64,000 nt of DNA from positions 20,657,020 to 20,721,019 of the forward strand of contig CM074189.1 in NCBI GenBank assembly GCA_037179385.1, written 5' to 3'. This document shows, one piece after another, positions 1 to 12,823 of this stretch. The stretch is from Holothuria scabra (Eukaryota > Echinodermata > Holothuroidea > Aspidochirotida > Holothuriidae). Both the position numbers and the translations under genes were made by a program. The notes under the pieces are model-generated. The model did not search any database. It worked only from the letters and a program-made list of their open reading frames with translations, and was not told the DNA's origin. How positions within the stretch are numbered: position 1 is the first letter of the stretch; each line of letters starts with the position of its first letter.

Positions 1-2672
1 AAAGTACATTTTGTGAATGGATGGATCAAATGTGTTTTTTGAAAAGGAAAAATCTTGTCCTGTTTCAATAATCTCCTCTGTGCCTCTTCTTCTGAGGTAA
101 ATTTCCTACTGGCAATCAGAGAAAAATTAACATATTGCACTGAATGTTATATGTCCCCGACGGGATTGCAGCAAAATTTTCAGTGGTTACCCACATGGCC
201 GTTGAGGGCTTTTTCCCTTGGGATAAGGGGCAGTGACTTTTTTGCCTGACTCCAGACCCCCAAGCAGGGCATCATCTCTGTCTGACCGATGCACCGAAGT
301 CTGCCCAGTTAAGAAAGGTTTTGGTCAATTGGGGGCTGTAGGCAAAAGAACGCACATTTCAGTTTAGTTTTGTACAGCATTCAACCCCATTTTCAATCAT
401 CTACAGAATTTTACAAATAGCCTCTTACCTATGGTTCATGTGCCTTTCCTGAAATTTCTGGACATAAACATTAAACAGTAGGCTAAAGGTAAATACCGTA
501 ACACATCCAAAAATATTGTTGCAATGTTTTTAGCAAACGAGTCATTTAAATACTGGGGTAAATTAATTTGTTGAATGCATTTACCCATTGAAGATTTCCA
601 TTAATTAGTCTCCTACTAAATGTTATGTCAGAAATCTATACTGATTGTACTGATGCAGTGAATCAATCAGGGCAGGGAAAAATGTTTGTTTGTTTCCCAG
701 GGAAGGGATCTGAGTAGCATTATTTTCTACTAAGGAAGTAAATTTTCCAACAACTCTTCCTATGTACAGAAAAGGAAAATTTCTATTTGCCACTAGTTGC
801 CAAAACTTCCTTCCAGATGCCTCCTAGTTTTCAAAACCTTTTCCTCCCCTAGTATGAAGACCCTAATTTTATATTTCTTAAATAAGAGAATGTGTACTTA
901 TCTGACTGCTTCATAGATTTATACCTTTGCTTCTTCTTTTGTAATTTAAAACAAATTCCATAGTATAGCCTGCATGAAGACATTTAATTCAAGTATGTAG
1001 TTGAGTATGTATGTACTGGTTTGCCTAGATGTGTGTATTCAAACCAGTTACCTGGTATTTTCTCAATGGTAATTTATTTGAATGTTCTTCGTTTTGAAGA
1101 ACATTGGCATCATATTCATTGTATTGCTTCTAACTAGTACATTTTCATTGCTTAATTCCGTCACACATCAAAGATATATTTTCTCTAAAGTAACAAAATA
1201 TTAGGCCCTCATTTAGTTTTAACATGAAATTTTATATCACTTGAACAATGGCCAATTGCATGCATCTTGTCACTAGTCTTTCTGCAGCGTTTTTTTTTTT
1301 TTTTTATTTAAAGTTCATTTCATGTTAGAAGATTCAACTCATTTACTGCAGGTTCTGTTGTGACTTGCAATCCACAGCCATATATCATTCTAAGCAAGAA
1401 ATTCCCACTGTCAGAATAAGTTATTACCTAGCAAACTTCACAGGATTGGTACTTTGGCTGACCCCCTTTTTAAGAGATAAACTGGTGTCATAAACCATTT
1501 ATTACCTGTGTCTAGCATTCCCTCTCTTCAGATTCCTTCCACCAACTAAACATCTGCCTCTACCCTATACTTTCAGGGTGCCTTTTCTAGCTGGTCTGAA
1601 TTTGGTAGGGCTGATTTACGATTGATGGGGGTTCCATGTTAGAAGATGTGACGATGACAGATCCCATCCAATTTATGTCATTTTGTTGTCATGATTTTAA
1701 GATTTAGGGACCTATCCTACCCTAGAGAGTGGTCTAGCTGCCTGGTTTATGTTACCAAGGCATACTTTGTTAATGTGTAGATAAAACTAACAGTATTATG
1801 TGTGTATTGCGGGTACTAATTCCTAGTCATCGCATTTTGTGGAATCAAATATCATCATGCAGGCGTTTTAGGTCGTAAATAAGAGAAAAAGTCTCAGGCA
1901 GTGAAAGATAGAATGGATATAGTGGAAGGGGAGGGTTCTATGTACTTTCTGCTATGAACTGGAATTCGTCCAAAAGACAATTTACCAAATTTTACTGTAT
2001 ACATGCCTTACTCTTTTTATGTTGTCATCATTACAGTTGGTACTGTGCTTTCAGCCTTGCTGGAATATTGAAATTTCCTTTTTGAAAACTTAAGGCCTAT
2101 AGAATTGAGTGAAGAGGTTGGACACATCCGCTAGGATACTAAGTGCAAAAACAGGATTTTAGCAGACTAGGTTTCTTATACTGTAACTAATTTAAGTCGC
2201 TTTGATAGCGGGCGTGGAGCGGGGGGGGGGGGGACTTTCCCTTCCTCATCTCATTTATGGGGCTTTGTGTAGAGCGTCCTCCATGTTATTTCTGGTACAA
2301 ATTGACTTTGGACAAGATCATTAATGTTAAAGGGATAATGAGAGTTTGACAAAGGATATAACCTTTGGCTCTAGTACCTTGTTTTCAGTCCCTTTTTGAG
2401 ACAAATTGTTTCATACCAGAATATTGAGACATTGAAGAGGTCTTTCAAGTTACAAGAAATGTTAATTAATTCAATTACCAGTGATTGAAACTTTTCTAAT
2501 ATTTTAGGAGTAAAAGCTTGCAAACTGATGCAAGACAGCACCCTCTACATGACGACCAATCACAACATTAGAAGGTGATGACTTACCTTTTTTTGCTAGA
2601 CATAACAATGTTCGAATGTGGTGCAGAATTTGAAGTTGAGGAAAAAGTTTAAATAGAAAATCTGATTGAGCC
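1..2672. other. No gene seen; AT-rich unique DNA
   Basis: No open frame exceeds about 65 codons, and I see no repeat shared with the rest of the window. A run of 16 T lies at 1290-1305 and a run of 13 G at 2221-2233. Positions 150-330 are less AT-rich than their surroundings, but nothing recognisable is encoded there. Confidence 0.6.
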
Positions 2673-2980
2673 TTTAAAGGCATGTCATTCGTCACCCTAA
2701 ACTACAGTTTTAGTATGCATATATCAAAACTATCAATTGGTACAGCTCTTTGATTGGCATCACATTCAAACAATGCATCTTGGCTAAATTACACAGCATG
2801 GGCACTGAGAGTGTCTTGATTACACATTATGGACTTGTATGGCTACTGGGACAAGCCATGAAGCAATAAACTAGGATTGTGTCTGGATAAAGATGAGTTT
2901 TAGATAAAATGTGGGAGGGGCTAGAAGTAAGAAGGTTGGGAGAATTGGAACTGTTTGGGATGATGAAAATATGCCTTTAA
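2673..2980 (-). mobile_element. M1 MITE, complete copy
   Basis: About 305 bp bounded by TTAA (2674-2677 and 2977-2980). It reads in reverse relative to the copy at 17,047. It has the family landmarks in order: a terminal block near TCACCCTAAACTACA, a CAGCTCTTTGATTG core, a TGAGAGTGT(C/T)TTGATTA block, GAAGCAATAAACT, TGTCTGGAT, and a TTGGGAGAATTGGAACTG end. The two ends are imperfect inverted repeats. No transposase frame is present, so it must have been mobilised in trans. TTAA flanks suggest a piggyBac-like or other TTAA-targeting transposase; that is inference. Confidence 0.75.
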
Positions 2981-3687
2981 GGCAGGGTTATGGCACATGC
3001 CTCACTGAAACAAAGCTATGCAGCAGATGCCTGGGGTGTTGCATGTCCTGCTTGCATTTCAGAAACATGAATTGTTTATTACCCTGGGGTTGGTGCATGC
3101 CTTTGGGTTGGGAGGTGGGTCTAATTATCAGTTTAGTGACAAGAAAAGCAACAATTTTCTTGAAATTATAAACATATGCACTTTATTTATCAATCATGAA
3201 TGGTCTGATTGCATCTTGAGATGGCCTGGGAAGTTGGGGTGGGGTGGATGGTAAATACTTGCTTTTTGCAAAGTTCAGTGACTAAAGAGGCTTTTCACAT
3301 GGCATGGCATCATAATACTCCCTGACAACCATGTTCGTACATGCAACTACATAGTAGACCACGCTCAATACACTTGCTTCATCAACGTTTACACACTGTA
3401 TTCACAGCCTGAGCACAAACTGTGCAGTGCATCAGGCACAAAGCCATGTGTACATGGCATTAGGGTCCTCCAGCATAATCTGGTACCCATGAGGTAATTC
3501 CAAAGCCTAGCTATCTTTGCTCTGCCTTTTGTGGACTTCTTTGTTTCTACTTAGTGTTTAAAGGCAATAAATAAGTGACCCATGCTGGTCATTAACCAAC
3601 AGCTGCCTAGGTAAAATCTGCACTGCACAATGCAGTAAGTGGATAAGATGAAAGGTGGAGGCTTGTTAATTCGTCTGCTTTGTGTTA
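2981..3687. other. No gene seen
   Basis: Unique-looking AT-rich sequence between two M1 copies. The short open frames at 2911-3254 overlap the M1 end and show no protein-like composition. Confidence 0.5.
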
Positions 3688-3990
3688 AATTTCAAAGCTT
3701 CTCCCACCAGACATAGTTTCAATTCTCCCAGCGTACTTACTCTAGCCTCTCCAACAAAACTGTCTAAAACGTATCCTCATCCAGACACAATCTCACTGGA
3801 TTGCTGCTTCAGGGTGACATTAAACAAGACCTAATGTGTTATCAGAATTCTCTCAGTACAGCACATGCTGTTTAATGTAAGCTACAGTACTCGTAACTCT
3901 GCATTATTTTAATTTGCTGTCAATCAAAGAGCTGTGACAATTGAGAATTTCTGTAGACCTCCCACAAAAATTGTACTTTGAAGTGAGAAT
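3688..3990 (+). mobile_element. M1 MITE, diverged copy
   Basis: Same orientation as the 17,047 copy and more decayed. It retains the CTCCCACCAGACA-like left block, CTCATCCAGACACAATCTCA, the TTGCTTCAGGGTGA block, CTCTCAGTACAGCACATGCT, and the core CTGTCAATCAAAGAGCTGTG. Terminal TTAA sites are not clear, so the edges are approximate. Confidence 0.65.
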
Positions 3991-4635
3991 TGACTGCATG
4001 TCTTTTAGTTTTTTGAAACACATTTTGTCACAAATATTTGGCCAGTGTTTAAAAGAAATGTAGATATCTTTGCCTCTTCAACCGTTTATTCATTTCACTT
4101 GCTGTGGTGTATTAAAAACATAGCTTTTTTAGCCAGTTGCCTCGGAATAGGACTATAATTACAGCACAACCCATTCACTATCATTTTAGAGGCAGGCATT
4201 TGGATACATGCAAAACTAGAATGGTGAGGAGTGCCGCATATTCTGTGAAAGATGTGATAATATTATTAGGATGGCGGAGCTTGAGGCAGTGCATTGATTT
4301 GTTTTCGTAAAGTGACATTTGTAAGCAAACTGGTGTGTGCAGGTGTGGGTCAGTCTGTCAGTTAGAATGCTTGATTCTTTACACCAGTTCTCTGTCTTCT
4401 GTCAGACTGTCACGGCAGATTTTTGTCGTTTAATTGATAAGTTTCAGTTTTGTCTGTTAACTCCCAAGTCTCAATGTTTAGTTCCGTGATGGAAATAGTG
4501 AGGTAATGTTACAAGAGGAATGCTGATCTGTGCTTTCTTGGCTCTGCATGATTTAAAGGATAAAATCTTGCCTTCTATATGGGGAACTTTAGCTGAAGAA
4601 TATGTATTTATTTCATATTCCCAAATATCCTTATT

Positions 4636-4871
4636 TTAAAGGCAAGAGGTCACCCCAAAATCTCAGTATTTTCTTCTTATTCCTTTCCAAAGTATCATTT
4701 TTAGTATTTCAATATTTTAATATTGCAAAATATTCAAGGATTTAAGGAGTTTCTCCTAGTAATGTCACAATTATCAAAATCTTGTCACATGATTTTCAAG
4801 AGCCATTCATGAACCTGGATAGACAGCATGCTATATTAATTCAAGGTGGGATGAGTGAATTTTTCCGTTAA
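4636..4871 (-). mobile_element. M2 MITE, diverged copy
   Basis: Bounded by TTAA at 4636-4639 and 4868-4871. It follows the M2 layout: a GCAAGAGGTCACCCC left end, CTTCTTATTCCTTTCCAAAG, GTTTCTCCTAGTAATGTCAC, CTTGTCACATGATTTTCAAG, then a right end near GGTGGGATGAGTGA. It is more diverged than the copies at 13,758, 29,393 and 47,202, with which it shares orientation. Confidence 0.6.
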
Positions 4872-5070
4872 AGAAGTTAAGTCATGCATGACTTCAAGAA
4901 AAAGGTGGCATGGTCAAGAGAGCCGGAGAAAGTGGGTGGAGGGGGGGGGGCATGGTAAGGGGTGGGGCGGGAGGAGTGAAAGTTACAGTTGGTGAAATGT
5001 GGTGTTAATGTTGTGCTGCAGAGAACAAACAATACAAAGAATAACTTAGCTCACTTGCCTTAATGAAGCA

Positions 5071-5217
5071 TGTAAAGGCCTTTATCTTCTCACCCCAAAC
5101 AGCTCCAATTCTCCTAACCCGGCTACTTTAATACTTAAGCCCCTCCCACAACTGTCTAACAGTTATCCTCATCCAGACACATGCAATCTCAGTTTATTGC
5201 TTCAGGGTGAGTATTCT
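5071..5217 (+). mobile_element. M1 MITE, 5' half only
   Basis: Starts at the terminal block TCTTCTCACCCCAAACAG and runs through CTCATCCAGACACATG and TTGCTTCAGGGTGAGTAT, then stops abruptly at about 5217, where unrelated sequence begins. It is a truncated copy in the same orientation as the 17,047 element. Confidence 0.7.
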
Positions 5218-6445
5218 GTCGGTCCAAAGAACGTCACATCCGGTGCGAAGAGTCAGTCATGTACATGTTGGAGTGAAACAGTTGTTGTCGTGCAGTACAG
5301 CAACAGTGCAAACATAGAGGTTTATAGTGTAACTGTACCTTGTAAACAACCTGCTGTCTCTTTTAACTTGTAGATAAATGACTGATTTTTATTGAAATAT
5401 CCAGTTTTCATGCAGTATGCAGTTCGCCTTCACTGATACATGCTCAGCATCTTGTGTAGGGCAAAATGACTCAATGAGTAGGGTGAGGAGTGGACTTCAG
5501 TGCTAAAAAGGGGATGGTGGCCTCAGGAGAGGATATCTTAATTGTCCAAGATCCTGTGCAGAGTGCTGACTTTGTTGTGGATGACACTAGTCTTGATATG
5601 GCCCTGTATTTCTTCAGAGGTGAACTCTGTAGGTACGTGGGCAAGTTTCTCTGACTCCTGAAAGAAAGAAGCTCCTTTTTTATGTCAGTCAATTCATCGT
5701 GTCATAACGTGTTTTACTGTTAGATTGCAACAATGCACGATACTCATTAATGTCAAAGACAAAGGAGAGATATAATGCTAATAGCAAAAAAAAAATGGAA
5801 AAATCAATGCATGATGTGTAATTAATTCATTTGTCAGCCGTGTCAGTATACATGATATTTGCAAAACATTGTTTTTGATGTAGGCCTATATTCCTTCCTT
5901 GAATCTGTTTCTTGTAATCCCCTTATTTTGGGGGACTTTTAACTATCAGTTGAGATTCCAACAATTGCACAGACATTCACTGTTTCGTAATCCATTCGTC
6001 AGTCACGTTTGAAAGCATTAAAGGAATTCCCAGGTTTTACTGTGGCTTGCCTCCGAGAAATTTGTGTTGCTAATGCTCTTTGTCTGCAAGATAATATCAG
6101 TCAGTGGCATCATCAACATTTGAAGGCCTCTCAATGAGGATGAAAAATGAACAGAATGCGGGCAAAATTTCTTATTTGTTTTTTGTTGAACAGTGAACAC
6201 CTCTTGCCCCAAGCCTTACTTGACCTGACCTGGTACTATGGTTACATTTCTGTAGCTCTAACCTCTTGGAAGAATTTTAGGCGGGTTGTCCCAAAATGTA
6301 AAGGAAAATGAAAAGAACTCTTGAAATTGTGTCTCTTCTTAACTCAACAAGAATCTCTGAAGATGCTTTGAAGGGAAATGCTGTTAAAAATGCTTAACAT
6401 GGCATACAAAGAAAAGCTAGAGGGCTACATTACTATAGAAAAAAA
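5218..6445. other. No gene seen
   Basis: Unique-looking sequence. The small minus-strand open frames at 5471-5692 and 6018-6212 lack recognisable domains or splice context. Confidence 0.5.
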
Positions 6446-6676
6446 AGAGTGTAATTTCTTTCTCTCACTCTTGATGGAGTGCATGTGGTGGCACTCTTAA
6501 AAAAAGATCCCTCTAGGCACTTGAAAAAGTGAAATTTTCACTCTTCTAGGAGTGGTTTTCACTCTCTTTGGAGTGAATTACTCTTTTCTTGGAGTGAGTT
6601 AACACTCTAATAGAGTGAAATTATACCTAACATTCCATTAAAGTGTGACTTAGTTCACCCTCTGAATTTGAGAGTC
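6446..6676. mobile_element. Decayed N element (CACTC/GAGTG hairpin ladder)
   Basis: A degraded relative of the elements at 38,138 and 45,219. Several short hairpins with CACTC/GAGTG stems follow one another, including CACTCTTGATGGAGTG, CACTCTTCTAGGAGTG, CACTCTCTTTGGAGTG and CACTCTAATAGAGTG. The right end keeps GACTTAGTTCACCCTCT, matching the intact copies. The left end is poorly preserved, so the edges are approximate. Confidence 0.65.
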
Positions 6677-7429
6677 TAGTCATCATTAGACCATTCAGTC
6701 TTACCAGTAAATTCCATGCAGCAATAGCTTCATCTCCTCAAAATATTATGCACAAGAAGAGAAGAAGCTGAATTATTTGAAATATGGAAAGCTTGGGTGA
6801 ACAAATAATTCTTGGGCAACAAATAAATGGAGGTTCTCTCTTTGGGAAACTTATTTCTTTGAAAAGAAGCTTAGTCTACCATGCTGCTGTGTTTTCAATA
6901 ATCAATCACTCTGTGTCAATAAATATCAATTTAAAAAGGATAAGCTTTTCCTGTAAAGCAAATGCAATGTTTCCCTTTTAGCTATTAGGCCTACAAATGA
7001 AAGGTTAAGAGCAAAAAGATATATGTTAAAGTTTAAAGACCTTGAAGTGTATCCAAGGTCGCAAAAATCATTTTTAATTTTAAAGGGAAACAAAGCAGGT
7101 AATGTGAGTTGAACTACAAAAAGTCACAAATTATTACCCAATGGACTAATTTGTTTTAACTGAATAAATTTCAACATTCTATATCTCGCCTCAAGGATGT
7201 CCCATGCAGATGGGAGTTGAACTGTTAGAATTCATTTTTTATGCTGTTGAATATATATTTTTAAATGTTTTGACTTGAGGTACACTTCAACTTCCACAAT
7301 GACTGGCATGAGCTATATGCACATATATTTTTTCGATCAGACAGTGCATATAAAATTTTTCAGCTTATATATAATGTGCTCTTGAATACATGTTACAGAG
7401 TTAAGCAAACAGTTTCAGTGTGAGTTTGT
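6677..7429. other. No gene seen
   Basis: AT-rich sequence with no repeat that I can match elsewhere in the window and no convincing open frame. Confidence 0.45.
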
Positions 7430-7770
7430 CAATGATGTGAAAAAATGCATGCAGCCTGTATTCCCAGGACAAGTTGAAAATAAACCAAAACATGTCTTGT
7501 TCTTTGCAGCTGATCAGAGCCTCTAGACTCTGTTGCTAGGAACTTGTGAACTTCCAATTGAGAGCCTCCACAATTAGAGCCAATAAAATCTTGTATGGGA
7601 TGGTCCCAGGGGGCCAAATCCGATCTTGACTGGCGGCTAAAAGCAATAACATTTGCGTATTTAAGTGCAACGGCAAAAGTTGGCAGCAGCCGGCACCTAC
7701 TGTCGTTGAAAACGGTGCTGGAGGGAAAAAATTCAATATTTTGATTGGAATAATGTGATAAGGAATCTTT
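7430..7770. promoter_or_regulatory. Higher-complexity stretch, possible conserved non-coding element
   Basis: This stretch is less AT-rich and less repetitive than its flanks, and no copy exists elsewhere in the window. A 114-codon minus-strand frame spans it without any recognised domain. The call rests on sequence texture alone; only alignment to a related species could show constraint. Confidence 0.2.
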
Positions 7771-9838
7771 CAAATGATGATGAAGGAATATATCTCACAA
7801 GATCCTTACTTTGGTGATGCATGTAATGTTCTAGTGTGTGAAGATATAACCGGATGTAGCGAATGTGTGGTTTCTTGTTTGTGTGCTAAAACTGTGGTTA
7901 ATAAATGCGCTTGGAGGAACAATGACAAGGGAAATCACTGTGCTGAATTTGTAAATTGGTAGACTAAGTAATTATGAACCATGCCATGTAATCAGGCAAG
8001 AATAAGTACACAGTATCCTGGAAGTGTGTACTGTCCGACCTATTACATTCCTATTTAGTTTACTTTGCCTGTAGCAAAACGGGTTGCAGCTTGGAGTTGG
8101 ATCGAGTGGGATGAGTTGGGGGGGGGGTGGAAGGGTCAGTTTGCCTGATGGAAAGCACAGAAAATTCCATCACCTTTTAAAAATAAAGAATTTAAATTTT
8201 ACTAAACATGTACCTTAATTTGGTTGCCAGAAAAATTGTGCAAGCTTATGGTATAGTCTAGGGAAAAAGGACCAACTTTAGCACTGGAAAATGATCATAA
8301 AAGGCAAAGTTAACAAAATTTCACACAAACCTATCCCACTCCCCCCACCCCCCTTTTCGAAATTCTAAAACTGATTGTCTTATGTACGTGTGGAGGATAT
8401 ACCATTTCAGTCTTCCTTATCCTGTCTGGTTCCATACACAATGAGAAAGAATGAACTAGAGAGCTGGGCATGTATACTGAGTGGTTTTAGACCACTTGAT
8501 GATATTGACTTAGCAAACACAAGTACAATGCTGACAGACTCCTCTAGTGTGAATAACTTGACAATCTCTCTCACCTTTTTGTGTACATACCAATTGGACA
8601 CTTTCAGTTGCTGAAATCAAGGAGGTCTTTAAAGGTGGAAAAGTTCACAAAAAATGTTTGGGTGATGGCAGGGTCTGTGTTTTGTCTGTTCAATGTCATA
8701 GGCCTTCTTGTAGGCCAAGAAGGCCATGCTGGTAAGAAGTTTGACAGTTTAAAAGTGCAGCTACAAGAAGCCAAGACTTCTCTTTTGTCTCCTAAATGAG
8801 TCATATATGTTTTAACTTTACCTTTTAGTAGAAATTCTTTGTATGTATATATTACAAAGCATTTTGATTTCTCTTTAATTTCAGATATATCACGTTTTGT
8901 CTCCTCGGCTTCTCAGTGCTCAGGGAAATTGATTAGCAATGTCACACAAAAAAGAAAAAAAAAAGAAAGAAAGAAAGAAAGAGAACAAAGAAAGAAAGCA
9001 AAGAAAAATATCTGTGAGCCAAATCTCTGATCTGTGGTAGTGTTGGTTGTAGTCTGAGGTTAGGGTCCTGTAATTAGGGGCAAATTGAAAAACAGAGGTA
9101 GAACTTTATACTGCAATACCTGTGAACTCAAGTTGTCCTTGTTTTGACTTGGCAACCCCAAAACGAAAAAAAAAAAAAAGAAGAAAAAAGGTGACTCCAA
9201 CCAGTATAGTAAATACCATGGCACTGGAAGCTAATTAGAAATTTCATTTTAAGAAATATTAAACCCAACTTATTTGATATGCCTCTTGCAAGTGCTCTTA
9301 ATTGAATTTTAAAAAAGTCATCGTTAGAGAATTAAAAAATTATGAATTTGACAGATATGTAGTAGATAATAAGTAATAAAGAGTATTTTGGTGACTATGA
9401 CCCACATTTAAAAAAATAGGTCCAGATGTTGAGTTGATGAACTAGACAACTTACGTTTCTGATATTCTGTGGATACGTATACCAGTATTAATAGGTTTAT
9501 GACACCCACAAGGACATCCTGCTTTTATGTGTGTACTTTCCTGGCCTTTGTTGTTGTTGTTGCTATTTTAAGAGTATATAAACACAGTAATATTTGAAGA
9601 ATATTGAACTTTTGAAATGTGATTGGTGGATGGAAACTCTATTCTCAGATAAAGTTGTGCAGCTTTTCAGGCTGTCAGTGATAAGGCTTTTATATGGTGT
9701 TGCCAATATTTGCTTGATAGGCAGTGGGGTAACCAGACTTTTTCATTTGAAGGGGATGGGGAAGGGGGGAAGTATTTAAAGTGAAGGAACAAGCAGAACA
9801 ATTAAGTCAGTTAGTTTTAGTCAGTTAGATGAAGTTTA
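7771..9838. other. No gene seen; includes simple repeats
   Basis: No supported gene. An A/G-rich AAAG tract lies at 8946-9006, an A run with AAG at 9166-9188, and a short G run at 8119-8127. The 72-codon plus and 66-codon minus frames near 8.6-8.8 kb overlap each other and look like chance frames. Confidence 0.5.
8946..9006. repeat. AAAG-type microsatellite
   Basis: Imperfect tandem AAAG/AAAGA units over about 60 bp, interrupted by AGAGAAC. Confidence 0.85.
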
Positions 9839-9992
9839 TAGACCTATTTCCAACTAGCAATTACAATGAATCGTGGGATATAGTTTGGGGTTTTCGTCAA
9901 TTTTCACCACAGTAAAATGTCATTGACAAAAATGACAAACACCAAAACTCTATCCCACAATCCTTTGTAATTGCTATTTGGAAATAGGTCTA
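9839..9992. mobile_element. 154 bp foldback MITE
   Basis: Both arms are about 60 bp and nearly perfect inverted copies. The left begins TAGACCTATTTCCAACTAGC and the right ends with the complement of TAGACCTATTTCCAAATAGC. The arms share GCAATTACAA and a GTGGGATA block and are separated by about 35 bp. Ends of TA fit either a TA target duplication or part of the palindrome. It has no coding capacity. Only one copy is in the window. Confidence 0.8.
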
Positions 9993-9994
9993 TT

Positions 9995-10040
9995 GCCCAG
10001 GTTCCAACCAATTGGTTCAAGTCGAGCAGGCAACACCTGG
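9995..10040 (-). mobile_element. tRNA-SINE 3'-end fragment (S family)
   Basis: Matches the 3' end seen reversed at 31,290: CCCAGGTTCCAACC, then TTGGTTCAAGTCGAGC. Only about 45 bp remain, directly beside the 154 bp foldback. Confidence 0.6.
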
Positions 10041-10594
10041 CAAGCAGTACAACATACTCTATGTAAGCAGAATGCCACAGTATGTGTGAAGTGGTTAATG
10101 TACAAAGGAAATTTTGGCTAAAAATACCTCTCAGATTGCAAAAAAAGACATTTCTCAGCCTCTCAGACTTTTGAGTTTTAGCTATCTATTCTTCTTCATT
10201 TTAGAAATCAGATATGAAAATTTATCATTCCACTATGATACGATGACTGTTTTAGAGCGGTGGTTTAATAGAAAATTTCAAAGGTGAATATTTTTTTTTT
10301 CATCAATATGAAAATGCTGTATGCCAAACAAGAAGGTTACTAGAATCTTAGTAAGCTTCACTGTTGAAGTGATTTTACCTTTTAGATGAAAAGAAAATAC
10401 ATGAAACTAATCTATCCAAACCATTTGCAGAATGTTTTAATAGTCCATTTAAAGGATGAGTTTGAATAAACAATTCACTACCAAAACTCTCCCGTGTTTT
10501 ATTTAATTTCCATAACAGTAATAAAAAATGTAAAATAAAAGTTGATATTGAATGGGGCTAGGAAGCAAGTGGGGCACAAGGCATTTCCCGGGGG

Positions 10595-10676
10595 TTCCTG
10601 CCCCCGCCTCCCACAGGTGACACCTATGGAGGGTTTTCCTGCCCCTGCCTCCCACTGGTGACACCTATGGAGGCAG
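10595..10676. repeat. Tandem duplication, 41 bp unit
   Basis: Two near-identical GC-rich units starting TTCCTGCCCC, each containing GGTGACACCTATGGAGG. They differ at a few positions. Confidence 0.85.
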
Positions 10677-11290
10677 GTTCCCTTGTCCCAATTAGTCTCA
10701 ACCCTGAATGGGGAATAGACTTACAATTTCAGCCATACAATTGTTGGACATTAAAAGGGCAGTGCATGATCAGAGACATGTAAGGCACACACCTGGAAAT
10801 AACAGATGACACAGATATAGCCTTGGCTATCTGGCATTTTTTGATGGCTGTGGCTGTGCATGTGCCCCTTAAAAATGCCCCATTGAAATAACATAGACTG
10901 GTAGCCATTTTGCTCATTTTTGGCTATGCCCCTTTTTGATTTTCTGAAGAAGGCACCATGTCAAAGTTGCCCCCTCAGCCAAGCTGCAACCATTGCAGCC
11001 CTTATTGTTATTTTCACATCTCAATATCAGGCCTATTGTAATGTGAGTATAAGTTAGCATGGCTGAGGCAGTGCATGCATCCACACTTTTGGCTAATTTA
11101 CCTATTGATCCCTTCATTGGGATTACAGAGTGTTAGCATTCTATAGCCATACCTCTGTGGTCACTCACTGATATAACATAATTACATGTCCTTCAATATT
11201 TAGCCTAATTGAATTATTTCAGTTTGTGAAAATGTTGCTTTTTCTGTTAAAATACCATCTCTCTTGCCTGTAACTATATATCAGTGTTTC
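10677..11290. other. No gene seen
   Basis: Two adjacent minus-strand frames of 62 and 67 codons (10,729-11,117) show no recognised motif. No repeat family assigned. Confidence 0.4.
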
Positions 11291-11347
11291 TAGTTCATGG
11301 ACTTCCCATACATGTGTATCTAGTTCATGGACTTCCCATACATGGAC
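11291..11347. repeat. Tandem duplication, 30 bp unit
   Basis: TAGTTCATGGACTTCCCATA occurs at 11,291 and 11,321, followed by CATG each time. Confidence 0.9.
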
Positions 11348-12735
11348 AGGGCATACTGCACTGTACATTGTTGCTACTGTATGTATGAGAAAAAGCACAC
11401 CAAGATGGCCCTTTGCATGAGTTTGTGTGAAAGTTTGGAATTGCTCAAGTCAATGTCCAGATTTTGCAAGAAAGTTGAAATATTTTTGAAATATGGCAAT
11501 GTAAGGTCAAAATCACTACACGTATTACAGGAATATGATATTCTTTCCCATTCAAGTTTAACTTTTGTTTTAAAATATAACAGAGTTGTCATCAAATCAG
11601 ATGACTTATAGCTTCACGTCAGCCATCTTCGTGCCCCTTTTTTGTCCCAGCTCGTGGCGACCATCTACGGATAGGATGTACACATTACATGCTGTGTCCA
11701 TGCATATAAGTCTGTGATCTATAGTCATATCATTCTAAACAACCAGCTTAATACACTACATAGAATGCCATTTATCTACAGTATCCTTCATGACTGTGTA
11801 GTTTCACTAGCTGCATAGTAGATACCAACATTGTATGTTTCTACCAGCTTTCTTGTAGCATGAGTTCTTGTTTTCAATATTCATTATTTTTTAATGTGAT
11901 GAGTCAACTTTTTTAATTGTACTCCTGAATTAATTGGATTTGCTTCCCAGGTAATATTTTGTGTGGTATGTCACAAAGTTACACCACCAGTGTATTTCCT
12001 AGAAGCCCTTTAAATCTATTATTTTATTGAGTTTCCTCTCATGTCACATTGTATGCTGTGTGTTGTGTTACCCTTGGAATTTCATTAGCTGGTACAAAAA
12101 ACACAGACCTGTATATTTAGAGATGTGAAAAACTCTTGGAAACTGAGGGCAGTATGCTGAAATCACTAGTCAGAGAATATGATGAGGGCAGTATATCAAA
12201 ATTCAGGATTAAAATCTTCTGGGACACATAAATAGATCAGATTTTAAGGCGGTATCACAAGTGCATGTATTACAGAGGAAGGCTACTTGAAAGAGTGCAT
12301 GGTTGAGCGGATAATTAACAAAAAGAAGAAATGATCAGGCAATATATGGAATTAGTGTTTACTGGTGTTTTGGTTTTTCAGTAAAATTGGCTCAAAAATG
12401 CTATGACAATTGAAATTGTACATATAAAAGGTGTATTTTTTAAGTGCCAGTATTTTACCTCATTTTAAATTTCATGCATGTAATTGATTTTATTTCATGC
12501 AATGATAACATTTTAACAAATATAATGTTTGTGATGGACATTATGAAATGTCAATAAGTTTGATAAATATTTAGTATCTAACCTGATATACTTCTAGGGT
12601 GCATAATCATTGGAAGAATATGGAATTTTTAAAAGAGGTCATTATAATTGTTCAAATGTTAGTTTTATAGCAGACATGGATGCCAAATTTGCTACCCCTC
12701 ACCCATGTTTACAGGTTGGAGAGTCCAATCAAGGT
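11348..12735. other. No gene seen
   Basis: AT-rich sequence. Overlapping plus (94 codons) and minus (73 codons) frames near 11.3-11.6 kb oppose each other and lack recognisable protein features. Confidence 0.45.
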
Positions 12736-12823
12736 AATATAATAATAATAATAATAATATAACAGTTCTTATATAGCGCCTTACACAAGAAGTCTCAAAG
12801 CGCTAAAACTATACAACATGCGG

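Noticed and set aside
7429..7773. 114-codon minus-strand frame
   Set aside because: No recognised domain, an overlapping frame in another register, and no visible splice context. Kept only as a possible non-coding conserved block.
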